In this document: positions 20,654 to 32,699 of the stretch, in pieces
Numbering within the stretch: the stretch's first letter is position 1
How the letters are laid out: every line of letters begins with the position of its first letter
DNA from: Endomychus coccineus
Lineage: Eukaryota; Arthropoda; Insecta; Coleoptera; Endomychidae
Direction: 5' to 3'
Assembly (NCBI GenBank): GCA_958510875.1
Contig: OY294067.1
Location: 151,044,962-151,108,961 of the forward strand
DNA length: 64,000 nucleotides
The notes under the pieces: model-generated
What the model was told of the DNA's origin: nothing
The model's input: only the letters and a program-made list of their open reading frames with translations
Databases searched by the model: none
Position numbers and translations under genes: made by a program

Positions 20654-20846
20654 TTGTAAATGTATTCAACAGTCTTATAACTTTTATTTTATCTTCGTAA
20701 AAATTCAAGTCTCTTCTTAGTTCATGAACTTTCTCCACAAATTTTCAAAGTATACGTGTGTATTCTTCAAAAGATATATGCATAATGACACATTTACAAA
20801 CTTACTGGATATCTTTATCATGACCTCCAACCATTCACATTTACAC

Positions 20847-22262
20847 ATAGAGTATCATTATTATTACTCGCATTTCATTCCTCATCTGACAATCATAGTT
20901 CGTGAACGATGATGACGTCATCATCGTTCGTGAACTATGGTCGCCAGATTGAATCAGTTACTGTCATCGGTTCGAAGCAGTGACGTCATCATCGTTCGTG
21001 AACTATGGTCGCCGGATTGAAACAATGAATGCTTCCCGTGACGTCATCATCGTTCGTAAACTATGATCGCAGGATCTTCAATTCAATAAAATTAACATTC
21101 TGCATATCAAGACTTTTCATTTGATACCTATAAAGCTATGGTTGACATTCATAGATCCGTCATGACAGTTCGCGTGACAGATGCTTCATGGATCCACCAC
21201 GTCACACCCTCCAAGACGCGACATGACACCTCGATGAAGACCTCCCCATGACAGACACCATGACAACTCTTTCCACCACCATGATGCTCTATGGTTTTGA
21301 GTTGGGTTAGCTCTATAACCTTCAGCTCTATGGTACGTGATAGCCACCATGACACCTTGTGACAGACACTCCGTCGAAGTGACAGACACCATATCTCACC
21401 GCGTGACAGATCATGTGATTTCAAAACCGTACGAGTCGCATGAGTCGGACGAGTCGAACTGGTGGCGACACCTCCACGAAGCAGTCTGTACCTTTATGCT
21501 GTGACGTCACACGTCTGCCCTGTGATAGCAGCCTGTCATCTTGGATTCGCACGAGTCGGACGAGTCGAACTGGTGGCGCCACCTACACGAAGCAGCCTGT
21601 ACCTTCGATGACCGCTGTCACGTGGTGGTGACACCTACACGAAGCAACCTGTACCTTCGGTCCGCCATGACATCTGTCACGTGACACCTACACGAAGCAG
21701 TCTGTACCATTAGCTCACCATGACAGCTGTCACGTGGTGGTGACACCTACACGAAGCAGCCTGTACCTTAAGCACACCATGACAGCTGTCACGTGGTGGT
21801 GACACCTACACGAAGCAACCTGTACCTTTGGTCCGCCATGACAGCTGTCACATGGTGGTGACACCTCTACGAAGCAGCCTGTACCTTAGGGTCGCCATGA
21901 CAGCTGTCACGTGGTGGTGACATCTTCACGAAGCAATCTGTACCTTAGGTCCGCCATGACAGCTGGAACTTATGGTCGCCATGACAGCTGGACCTTATGG
22001 TCGCCATGACAGCTAGACCTTATGGTCGCCATGACAGCTGTACCTTATGGTCGCCATGACAGCTGGACCTTATGGTCGCCATGACAGCTGGACCTTATGG
22101 TCGCCATGACAGCTGTACCTTATGGTCGCCATGACAGCTGTACCTTATGGTCGCCATGACAGCTGGACCTTATGGTCGCCATGACAGCTGGACCTTATGG
22201 CCGCCATGACAGCTGTACCTTATCGGCGCCATGACAGTTGTACCTTAGGGCCGCCATGCTGT
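20847..22262 (-). repeat. Polinton right terminal inverted repeat
   Basis: Inverted copy of the left repeat. The inner edge (ACTCGCATTTCATTC.TCATCTGAC) matches the complement of 11259-11290. It holds about two CRE-bearing 68-bp units, a 75-bp stretch missing from the left copy, the near-identical middle, the CACGTGACAGC units, and about a dozen 25-bp units (TGTACCTTATGGTCGCCATGACAGC type) that decay near 22250. Copy numbers of both arrays differ between ends, showing unequal repeat change after or during formation. Confidence 0.9.
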
Positions 22263-22462
22263 CATGTGTTAGTCACGTGACTCTGTACATGTGACACACT
22301 TTTTATACACACCCTGTATACTCTTTACAAATAAAATCCTTATCACCTACAACCTTTCAAAACTGATAAGGACGAGCTCATACACCGGATGCACATCGAC
22401 AGCCAGACCGGAAGTGGAGACCGGATATCCTGTTCCCGAACTCGTGGTGTTCATCTGCTTTC

Positions 22463-22760
22463 TTGGAATCAGAGATAGACGGATATTTGAGCTGGGAAAA
22501 ACACGTGATTGCTTTGTGTCTGAGACTTAATTCTGTTTGTTACAGTATTCGGGTAATTTCAGAATATCTTAACAGGAACACTCTAAAAACATTATACCAT
22601 GCAAACTTCGAATCATTAATGAGATTTGGAATTATTTTCTGGGGATCATGCCCAGAAATTGAAAAGATATTCATTGCACAAAAAAGGCTGATCAGAGTAC
22701 TGTGTGGTCTTAAATGTTTTGTTTCATGTGGCAATGATTTGTTATAATATGTACGAAGAT
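22463..22760 (+). pseudogene. LINE reverse-transcriptase C-terminal fragment
   Basis: The frame contains YLSWEKHVIALCLRLNSVCY, a TLKTLYHANFESLMRFGIIF segment and FIAQKRLIRVLCGLK, the usual end of a non-LTR (Jockey-like) reverse transcriptase. The catalytic domain is missing, so this is a dead fragment flanking the right Polinton end. It shows the BEL element does not resume here. Confidence 0.75.
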
Positions 22761-23461
22761 TTGTATGATATGCTTTGAAATAAAGTTATTCTTTTTGTTT
22801 TTTCTTCGAAAGGTTACTTTTAATCCATTTGTGTCCTATAAATTTATTTTATTCTGTTAGACTAGTTCCTCTTTTTCCATGCACTCTCCATATCCTATAA
22901 TTTTTATTCGTCGTTTCCTCATTTTTGTTACATTGAGTGTTTTTAACTACAATTTTTAGTTCAGTTAGGTAAATTTTTTTTCTTATATCAGTATCTGTTG
23001 TTTCACAGTTCCTTCGGTTCTATTATTAGGATAGGTATGCTGTTTAGCTTTGTTATATCGCTATATGTACAGTTCCTTATTTGTACTCACTGAGTCTTTA
23101 TTTATCTTGCCATGTAATTCCTCTATTTTCTTTTTGAGACAGAATAAGTTCTTCTTTACTTGAAATAATGTCTGATCTATCCTTTTATCATATCTTGTAA
23201 TAGTGTAATTGTTTTTAGTGCACGACATTGTTTGCAGTGAAATATCATTTTGCGCTCCTCTCAGTTGCAAGACTTTTACTCCCGACGATGTGAGGAATAT
23301 ACATATTTCGCATATCTCAGTACTGGATCTATCGCACACAAATACTTTTTTGCATTTCTCTTCTCCTTTACAAATTTTACACTCCATTTCCAAGATATGA
23401 GGTAAGACTTATTTTTTCAAACAAGGTGAACTTAACTTACATAGTCACTATCACGAAATCA

Positions 23462-23885
23462 GCTTGCTCAATCCAGCACGCTTGATTCAGTGACCACATA
23501 TTTTATGTAAACTTCTTAAAGCCAGTTCCCTGATTACTGTTGTTATCATTTCAGTTATTATTCCAAATTTTATGGGAGAATAACTTCAAGTTTGGAATTG
23601 AAAATAGGATGAACAAAAGATTCAGTAAATCACTGATTTAATCCGAATAAAATTATCCTAGGAGTTACTGCTTGCTCAATCCAGCAAGCTTGTTTCAGTG
23701 AACACGTATTTTATTTAAACTTCGTAAAATCAGTTCCTTGATACATGATTAGTATATTTATCACTTCAGTTGTTAGTGGAAATTTTATGCTATAATAACC
23801 AATTTTAGAATTGAAAATAGGATGAACAAAAGATTCAGTAAATCACTGACAATATATACGTATATTATTGTTCTAGGAGTTACAG
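23462..23885. repeat. Tandem duplication, 208-bp unit, two copies
   Basis: Copy 1 begins GCTTGCTCAATCCAGCA at 23462 and copy 2 begins at 23670. Both share CAGTTCC(C/T)TGAT, GAATTGAAAATAGGATGAAC with AAAAGATTCAGTAAATCACTGA, and end TTCTAGGAGTTAC or TCCTAGGAGTTAC. The copies diverge at scattered positions. Confidence 0.85.
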
Positions 23886-24559
23886 TGAAATATTTCATAC
23901 AAATTAATTCAAGTTTTGATAATTAAATTATACACCAAAAAGACTTTATTATGGAGCGGAACAAACGAACGAACACTTATCGCTTACACAACTTCTTGAA
24001 AAAAGATACATGATGTTGCCACGCATATAGCTGAATCATTTTAAAGGAAGATTGGTTGGGGGCGAGAGGCATGTCGTATCCCAGAGGATCCTTGTTAGAG
24101 ATGAGTTAAATGTGATTTGAGAAAAAATTGAACCTTAATAAAATTTATTAAAAAAAGTTCACAAATAAAGTATTACGTAATGATAAATAATTTGGATATT
24201 AGTTCTGTTTAAATTGTTGATTGTTAATGAACCTATTGGAATTAAGTACAGCAAATTTGGTAATACGTGAAATAATTAATAAAACAATTATGAATAATTT
24301 GAAAATCAGTTCAATTAATTCTCTATTTGGAATGATAAGAGTTTGCAAAAATCATTGATAAGTTTTTAGAGATAAACTTTCTTAATTTCTTATCAATTTT
24401 CTGTCACTATATCTTGGAATTGAATTTTCCTTATAGATATCACATTTACTGTTCATTGAAGCAAGTGAGTGAGAAAATATTGTCCATAGAATAGTGAAAA
24501 CCGCTTATAATCTACCCAGTCCTTGTGATCTAGCGTTTCAATAGTGGCGTTCATAAATG

Positions 24560-24870
24560 ATGTCCTAGGGGGGTCAGTCGAACTGTCTACAAATGTGGGG
24601 AGTCCCATCATGCATAAACCACATTCTTCCTCTTAGCGCATAGGGAACATCTTCGAGTAGTTCAGGTATCAAAACGTTTCCAAGAAAATGTCTGTTGGAG
24701 GCATCGGTTTTAGTATTCTTGGTAGAAAGTAAGTCACCACAAGAAAATTTCCAATAATACTACCCACACATTCAAAGAATACGTGATTATTGTGGAAGCT
24801 CATTATACCATCCATAAACGTAAACTATATTGGCCATTGGAGCCTTTTAATAAGCCATGATGAAAACTTA
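24560..24870 (-). pseudogene. Tc1/mariner-type transposase fragment
   Basis: On the minus strand, 24574-24653 encodes EDVPYALRGRMWFMHDG followed by TPH, the region around the second catalytic Asp of Tc1-like transposases with an HDG.P motif. Sequence up to about 24870 has further weak matches in shifted frames, including a FLPRIL.P-type stretch. Heavily broken. Confidence 0.65.
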
Positions 24871-27800
24871 ATTTTATTGAAAAATAGATTAATTTGACAT
24901 TACACAATCATTAAATAGTATAACAGCTTCTCATTTCATTGTTTGAATGACCTCTCTAAGATATTTACAATTACCGTTTACCATATTTAATAAGTATAGT
25001 AAAATTTCATCACTTGGTTAAATAAATCAATTTTGTCACAAATCGGTTTGCAATACAAAAAATGAAGATAATACAATACCACATATGACGATCTATTTTA
25101 TTTATAATAATAAATATATATAGTGATATATATTTTGATAAATAACGATCGATGATACCCAACCCACACCTCCAGCACTAGTAAGTTTCTAAAGAATTTT
25201 TTTGTTTCATACCCATTGACCAAGGTATGAGTTTGATTAAATTACCTCAAGCGACTTAGTAATTGAAAAGCAAAAACAGTTTTTTTTTTAATTTATGACA
25301 CCTTATAGCTTGACAACGGCTGCCCTAAGACCCCAGGGTTATATAACAATAAAACCTTATTTTTGACCATAGAATAAGCCCTTTAATATCTGACCCTATA
25401 TCTACGGGAACTTCTGGTCAAATTAAAAGATGATCTCGGATGAATAGACTAAAGAACATCTGGATTTGCATGGACTTGAAATGGAGAATCCTATCTCACG
25501 GAACAAGAAAAATAGCCATTATGGCCTACCAAAAATATGTTGCGAAAACTTGAGAGCATGCATAAACTATGAACAATTTTTTAATTTGGTCAAATACAAT
25601 TATTTACATAATCAACATAGAATATTGTAATTATTGTATTTTCCCTGTGCACCAAGTTGCTCAGTACATCTCAGCAAATTTCAATCGCTACGTGGCACAA
25701 AGGTAGGGTAAAATCACTGAAGAAGTATGAAGCTCTCTAAGTGACCTGGTGCTAGCACTGACACAGATATATATGAACAAATTTTCACATTTCTCTCACG
25801 CTTATTCTCTTTTACTTATCTTTGTTCCAGTATCCGTATACAGCACAGCCGAACCACCTATAAGCCACATTTCTGGACATATTTCCCTTGATGTGGCACT
25901 AAATTCAAACACACATTTGTCTTAATACTATATATTTCGCATTCTCACAGTCACAGGTACAAATAATGTACATAACCATCTGATTAAAAAAATGTAAGTA
26001 TTATTTTCTTTTCTACTATGTAACACTCATGTACACAATAATTTAAATAATTTATAATCTGTTATTATAATTAACTCATATCTAAACATATGGGAGGGAA
26101 GTTTTGTAGACATGTCTGACTATCTACAGCAAGAATAGAGAATGAAGGAGAAGTAAATAATAATTTTTCCATCAAATTCTTTGGGTATCAGCCAAATTAC
26201 GTGTTAAACAGGAAGTAATTGTTTCACATGTGCTTACATTTATTCTTACTAAATTTATAAATTTAATGCATAATGTTATATCACACTTCAATATTGAGAA
26301 AACACATGATCATTTAATATGTTAGACTTAAAAGTAAATCATATTGCTATGTTAGTTGGTATTCAGACAATTTTAGGACTAGCCCACTCTATTTAAAGTA
26401 CCTATATGAAACATAATGAATATGCAGTTACAATGAGGAAACCATTCTTGAAATATACATATCTTTCGAATTTATTTAAAATGTGAAGTTATTGAAAGAA
26501 TCTTCAGTATAAATGTGTTCATATACGAACAATGAAATTCCAAATAGAATATGTGGATGTATTCATGTGGTTTTCAGATACATATTCATGATTATCTTAT
26601 GTCAACCGTTGAATAAATACAATTTTAATCAACCTATAATCGATCAAAAAAATAAATGCCATATCGATAAACTGGGAACATGATAAATAATATTCGAAAT
26701 GATATTTTTGTAGCAAATTCAGTATCTACTGTCACATGTTATTTTAAACCTTGCTATTATGAAATAATTAGGCTACAGATGTATTTATATTTTGATTCAT
26801 AGAGCTAATTTTTATAATTTCATTCCAGAATTGTTTACTTATCAGAATTTGAATTTAGGAAAAACTGATTGAAATCAGAAATGTTTCATTGAATTATATG
26901 ATGTTGGTCAGTTTTTATACAATGACAATTATTGTTTACATATTAAAAATTATAGCAGATCATGTCATTGTCCAATGTTTACTTTCCTAATCTTCTCAAA
27001 ACCCTGCCTTCTAGAAGCTAACTTATTTTTGGTCATTATTAAGTCATCATGATAAATGAAAGAATGACATTCATTTACTTACTTATTTGATAGTACACAC
27101 CAGAGAATTGATATTTATCAAACTTGTTAATTTTCAAACGACCTTCTTTATATCAACTTGTAACAATTCTTTGATTACTTTTAGCAAAGGGAGGAAATTT
27201 AGAGACATGTAAACTCTTCAACCCCACTAACCCGATGAACAGTAACATATCCTATACTTTCAGATTTGGGAATAATTGTTTAAATGGCTATCGCAGCATG
27301 AATTCTTCAATTTTTGAAGAACTAAAAATGTTATTTTTATATTATTATTTTTATCTATTATGATGGAATAAGTATTTATAGAATTTTTATCTAACCATAA
27401 CCAAATTTTGGTAGTCGGTAAGTGAAATAACTGATTGAATTGGTCTACACTGTATAGTTGTTTAACCGTATTCATTAACTGAAAATATAGACAATTCTGA
27501 ATCATCGAAATATGATAATCATTAGGCTATAAGTTCGGGATTAGATAGTTCCGAGAACAATTTGTCAAATGTATACAGTTATCCACAATTAGCAAAATGA
27601 ACAATTTGTCCAATAAGTATAATATGAATGTTGGTAAAATTTACTCCAATTCCATTCCACTACATCTTCAAAATTCTTGAAATTGCTACAGAAATCGTCT
27701 AAAATTGTTACATCCTTTTATACTCTGCGCGACAAAGTAATTTCTAAGATCGTTAAAAAAGTTCTAGAACAAAAATTTCTGCACCATAGTATTTTGCATT

Positions 27801-28592
27801 TAATTTTTGAGCAACTTTGATAAAATCCGTCTGTCTGTCTGGATGTATGTCACGAGAAGCTTGTCTCCACGATAACTAAAAACGAAAGGTCCTACCATAT
27901 TCAAATTTTGACAAAAAGTCGTTTGTTTGACGACGAACCCTTGTTTTTCAGGATAATCGTGCAATAAACAACCTTTTCTGAAGAGTTGTAAAATTTAAAA
28001 AAATCATCCAAACTCAAAAAGTATAGATTGAATCGATTCAAAAATTGTACAGTAAATTCGAGTCAATTTAAAACTGTTTTCACTCATGAAAGAAATAATT
28101 TATTTCATTATCTTCACACAAATGTGGAGAGTATCTTATAGAATGTGAAACAATTATATAAAAATCACTAATCAAATCAAACGATTTGCGAAGAGTAACT
28201 TTGCCATGCACACTATTCATCTATTATCCAAGCGGCAACACACTTCTTGTTTTGTATTTGATACTTACACATTTATGTTTTACTATATCCAAGAAATCGT
28301 TCAATAGACCAATAGTGATTCATAAAGTTTAATTGTTGTATTGAGTTGTAGGTATACTTGTATTATCATCAATTAATTTCGACAACCAACGCATTATTAA
28401 TGAATCCATTATCTGGTTAGAGAAAATCATTGTCACATTTCCACTTCCCCAAAATATTATTCACTTAAGGTATACATTGAAAGCACCAATATTCTATCAC
28501 GAATAGTAAAAAAATGTATAAAAGTAAGGAAATTCAAAGACTGTCCTTGAATACACTAATATTTACAAACAAATTATCAATAATAGTTAGAT

Positions 28593-28756
28593 TCAGATAC
28601 TCAGATCCTCCCAATCTTCTTTCTCTCTTGGCGTTAACGTAATCCTCGTGTTTGAAATTTGTAATAGCTGGTTGTGACAGTTTTGTGATAGTGGATTGTT
28701 CGATAAATCGATGGTATTAATATGTGGAGCTGCTTCGAGACATTCTACTTCTACAT
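28593..28756 (-). CDS. LRRC20: LRRC20-type protein, last coding exon
   Basis: The acceptor TATATTTCAG at the exon's 5' edge is followed by codons for DVEVECLEAAPHINTIDLSNNPL, the last leucine-rich repeat. The tail (TLTPREKEDWEDLSI) ends in TGA at 28593-28595. The split codon (G from the previous exon plus AT) gives Asp, so phase agrees with exon 34239-34550 across a 5.5 kb intron. The IVDVEVE junction resembles the equivalent point of vertebrate LRRC20. A fuller description is under the middle exon. Confidence 0.85.
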
Positions 28757-29165
28757 CTGAAATATAACAGATTATTAGATATTCAGCTATCCTACAATGC
28801 ATATCTCATATAGGTATTGAAAACTAAAAGCACAGTTGTTTATTTGGGCATCTTGAGAAAAAAGTGTGAGGTTATATGAAATCTAATAATTGGTCATATG
28901 TACTTTATACTGAATTAAATAAGACTTTTCCTCATAATACACTTCTACACAATAACGATCCAAAGTTTTCCGCAGTCTATTGGTTTTAAGTACACAAAAC
29001 GCTTGCAAACGCGTGAAGGTAAGCGTCCACTTAAGACGGATCGCATAGGGCCCGGCGGAATTTATTTCAATTGCTTCCATTTAGCAGTAGTAGAATGAGG
29101 ATTTGTTGTATAGTATCCTGGATACGGACTCGAATGTAATGGGCAAAAATGACCAAAGTGTATAT

Positions 29166-30819
29166 CAGTGGCGACTCGTGAACTTTTTAAGAGACATAAA
29201 ACGTTTTTGTAAAAACATACTCTATTCAGCCAATAAATTTAACCTTTGCACAGCGACCGTACCAGCTAGTTCAGTGACAAAATTAATTGTTGCCAAGCAA
29301 GAACCAACGTGGAGGTGTAGAGTTTCTCTTGGCAAAAAATTTTTTGTTGTTTGTTTTTTTTTTCTTTGGATTTTTGATATTTTTTCTTTTTTTGGATTTT
29401 TGATATTTTTTCTTTTTTTTTGAAATGTTTCATATTTTGTTTTTTTTTATTATTTTTATAAACTTTTTTTATATATTAACGGAATGCTACGGTCTTTAGT
29501 TTGCGAAAAATGATGAATAATATTATCATAAAATGTATCATTTTGTTTTGAGTGTTTTACTAAATCTTTTTCGATAGATATCAAACTTACATTGTATAAA
29601 CGATTTTGGCCCATTGTATTTCGCATGTAAGTTTTAATTCGTTTGAGAGTAGAAAATGATCTCTCCATCGATGCCGACGTGACAGGAATGGTGACTGTCA
29701 AACAAAGTAGTTTATAAAACTGAGGTAAAACTTGTTGCAAATCATTGTCTATCATATATTTTATCATATCGGCGTGAATGTCGTACAGGCCTAAAATATC
29801 TTCATCCGAGTAGGTATATAACCCATAATTCATTGTGCAGTGCTATTTTATCAAAAAATTTATATTTAGAACTAAGTTATCTAAAAGTGTATTGGGAAAC
29901 TCTTTTGAAAAAGATTCGGAAAATCTTCTATTCGTCAAGTCGAAAAACTTCAATTCATGTAAATTGGAAAATCAAATCTCAATTTGACTTTTAATAGTAT
30001 CTAAAGTTTCATAAAAAAAGTTGTTTATAATGTAGTTTCTTGTCTACCAAATTATATGTTTTCCTCTAACAAATATTCTGTTTACCGGTTAATTTAAACT
30101 TAATACTCGATGTAATATGTTCCTGCAATTTTTCATGTCTGTCTATACCACGAGCTAAATTTTTCAAATCATCATAACCCGAGTGCCCCCACAATGAAGT
30201 TGTATCAGATGTAAATAGCAAGCAATATAATTTATTGTGTATTTCGATTTTGAAATATACCTGTCATCACTAATCCTTTCAAATCCGGTAAAGGCCGTTT
30301 ATTAAAAAAAAAACACTTTTCTGTAATATGTTAATCCACTAAATGGATTTTCTAAGAAGTCAGCAACTGCACATTTTAACGTTAAATAACTCACGGAACA
30401 GATAAATTATAACTTAACCTTACTTCGCTTCGCGGAACAAAAACAGCAATTGACGAAGCACGTGTCTCGTGTCGCTGCCTCGCAGCTCGCAGGGCAGGAA
30501 GTGATCGTATTTCGACCGAGTGCGAACGAGAAGCTAGCCTTCAGAGGATGTTGCCATATCCGCTGTTTTACCCTATTTGGCAGTTGGACTGGTTAGAAAA
30601 ACGGCAACTGTGTTGACCACACGTATTAAGCGTTTGAGATAATAGAGAATCTAGCCTCTGGCCACTGTAGCCAGATTAAAAATAACTACTGAGAACGGGG
30701 AATTAATTGTAAAATCTGAAGAATTATCAGAGAAACAGGAAATAAAATGGAGAATGATCATTTAGATAAATTGGTGAGGAGACTGAGACTCCTTATCCTC
30801 CTTCGAGGAGCCGCCACTG
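29166..30819 (-). mobile_element. hAT transposon with 8-bp target duplication
   Basis: The ends are CAGTGGCGACTC at 29166 and the inverted CAGTGGCGGCTC ending at 30819. They are flanked by GTGTATAT (29158-29165) and GTGTATGT (30820-30827), an 8-bp duplication with one mismatch, as hAT elements make. Inside, on the minus strand, are two parts of a hAT transposase. The element is 1.65 kb, so much of the transposase gene has been lost. It lies in the LRRC20 intron. Confidence 0.88.
29456..29833 (-). pseudogene. hAT transposase C-terminal dimerisation domain
   Basis: A 125-residue frame holds the hAT dimerisation signature: LLCLTVTIPVTSASMERSFS, then TLKRIKTYMRNTMGQNRL. The catalytic central domain is absent. 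About 250 bp further up, the minus strand at about 30092-30237 encodes a WGHSGYDDLKNLARGIDRHE stretch typical of the TTF-type N-terminus of the same transposase class, so an internal deletion has joined the two ends. Confidence 0.85.
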
Positions 30820-30827
30820 GTGTATGT

Positions 30828-32100
30828 AACTGTCTCGATGATGACAAGGGATAGATTATGGCCAAAGTGAAACAAGCATGCATGTCTTTGTCCGAAGAAA
30901 ATACTGTTGCCACGGTATGTTGAGTAAAGTAATTTTTTCGTGACAAACCAAATCCGAAGAAATTGAAATACATTGTGCTCCCCTACATTTATTCAAACAT
31001 TGAATCATTAAAAGAGGGTTCACATGATTACATGGATATAGGTATTTTACAATTCCTTTACATGCATTTTTCATGAAAAAGAAACTCCATGGGAGGGGAC
31101 CATAATGAAATCAATAATATCCGCATCTATTAACCATAGAAAACGTTTTGAAAAGATTGGGAAGAGGAGCCTCAGAACAAAATGTCAAGTCGGACGGAAA
31201 CATAATCGTTCATCAGTGATCCGACATAAAATCTGTATTACTGACTTCCAACAGTGTACAAGAAGGGCCTACAGATGAAGGCAAGATGATCTAAAAAGGA
31301 GGAAAATACATTCAACTACACTAAAAAAGTTCACAACTGCGGATACACCATGACAACTAATAACTAATAAGTACGAAATTATTACCTTTTTCTACTAAAA
31401 ATACTATTAAACTACTAAATATGTTGAAGCTACCATCATCATGAGAGAAAACTAGATTAGAGAACAAAATATACGTGTTATACTATTCGAGGTAATTTGG
31501 GGGTAACTACATTATTATCCCCAAATAGTATTGAAATAGGAATATTTTGTTTTCTGGTTTAGTTTATTCTGATGATGGCTACTTTGTAGTTGAAAGGTCT
31601 TTAGTACTTCAATGGCATTTTTAGTGGATGATGGTGATTGATGTCGTACTTATTAGTGAAATACATTCAAGTTAAGCCTAACATTGTGGCCGAATACAAT
31701 GATTCCATTGGCACTATTACAGAATCAATGCAAGAATCAACTAATGGACTATTAAAACGATATTCAATTTATTGACTTGGTTATAGCAAATTCGTGGTTT
31801 TATATCGAAGTGATCGCTTAAAGCCTGAGGAAATTTCATTATTTAGCTTTACGATTATAAACTCACGAGAGCTGATTCGTGATTGGAATTGAAAGATGAA
31901 GACAGCAATAGTGAGAATAACAGATAGAACCCAAGAGAATTTGTCCATTCGCGTACACTTTTGAAATCTGGGCAAAATGAAGAAAATGAATGTGTGAAAC
32001 GTGTGATAAGTTCCATTGTATATTGGGACCTCAACTGTTTTTATGACTTTTATGAGAAGATATTTGATGAACACAAACCCTTTCATCCTCATCAATAAAG
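30828..32100. other. Non-coding intronic stretch
   Basis: Nothing recognisable. The open frames at 30758-31074 and 31781-32110 (minus) do not match a known family. The latter has a hydrophobic segment but no start context or neighbours to support it. Confidence 0.45.
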
Positions 32101-32109
32101 TGCGCCCCA

Positions 32110-32690
32110 TGATCAGAAGTCTATTCTATTCCAGTAGGCTTGTAGCCCGTCAGAAGTCTTGAATACTTTTTCCGCTGGCTTCCATAAGTTCTTCTGGATG
32201 AAGTTTTACTTCGCCGTCTATGGAATGTTAAAGCCGGCCATTCCAACAGGATGTGTGAGTTAGTTGATTTCACCTCTCGGCATTTCCTACATATAGGGTC
32301 ATCTGTGCTGGCCACGATATGAAGATGTTGGTTAAGACGACAGTGACCCGTGATGATTTCAGTCATCTATCTATTGTCCCTTGTGTATAGAGAGAAATGA
32401 GTTTTGGGAACCTAGGCCCAGGCTTTTTGATGAAGAGCTTGGCCTGTCCCTAGCCTGGTGATTCCCGCCACAACACAGACCACTCTATGTTCAGCTGGCC
32501 TCAAAATACTCCACGCAGTTTGATAAAGCACAACCGCGGCATAGCTGATCATAGACCATAGTTGTGTAGATCTAATGAAGGATCTGTGGCTGTAGTCCTC
32601 ATGTGGCTCTTCTACTTGCCCAGAAGGACGATGATGACAGAAAGATACTTGGGCGTAAAACCTTGCCTCTTCCAACTCCTCCAAAGCTCC
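32110..32690 (-). pseudogene. LINE RNase H/C-terminal fragment
   Basis: The minus strand at 32121-32366 encodes ITGHCRLNQHLHIV, DPICRKCRE and HILLEWPAL, the end of the RNase H region plus the zinc-like C..C...H...C motif of I/Jockey/R1-type LINEs. Upstream (32412-32684) SMISYAAVVLYQTAW matches the end of the same reverse transcriptase in another frame. Both are decayed. Confidence 0.75.
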
Positions 32691-32699
32691 AACCCTTTG

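Larger units (their letters stand above)
9922..22262 (+). mobile_element. Polinton/Maverick virus-like element without a visible DNA polymerase B
   Basis: About 12.3 kb between long inverted repeats (9922-11294 and about 20847-22262). It encodes an A32-type packaging ATPase, DUF8207-like protein, fibre-like protein, rve integrase with chromodomain, PLA2-like/basic protein, adenain-type protease, penton- and hexon-type capsid proteins, MSV199-type protein and a membrane protein. This gene set is diagnostic of Polintons (Mavericks/adintovirus relatives). The usual protein-primed PolB is absent: no stretch between the repeats is both long and free enough to hide one. The outer right border is uncertain because the terminal tandem repeats decay gradually. 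No target duplication could be defined. It sits inside the BEL integrase on the left. Young by its near-identical repeats, yet several genes carry single lesions. Confidence 0.92.
22761..28592. other. Long AT-rich non-coding region with few repeats
   Basis: This lies downstream of the LRRC20-type gene (minus strand). Apart from the tandem duplication at 23462 and a Tc1-like fragment near 24570, I see no recognisable gene. A piece near 27820-27900 contains a GTCTGTCTGTCTGG run and may be an old element. The short open frames appear incidental. Confidence 0.45.
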
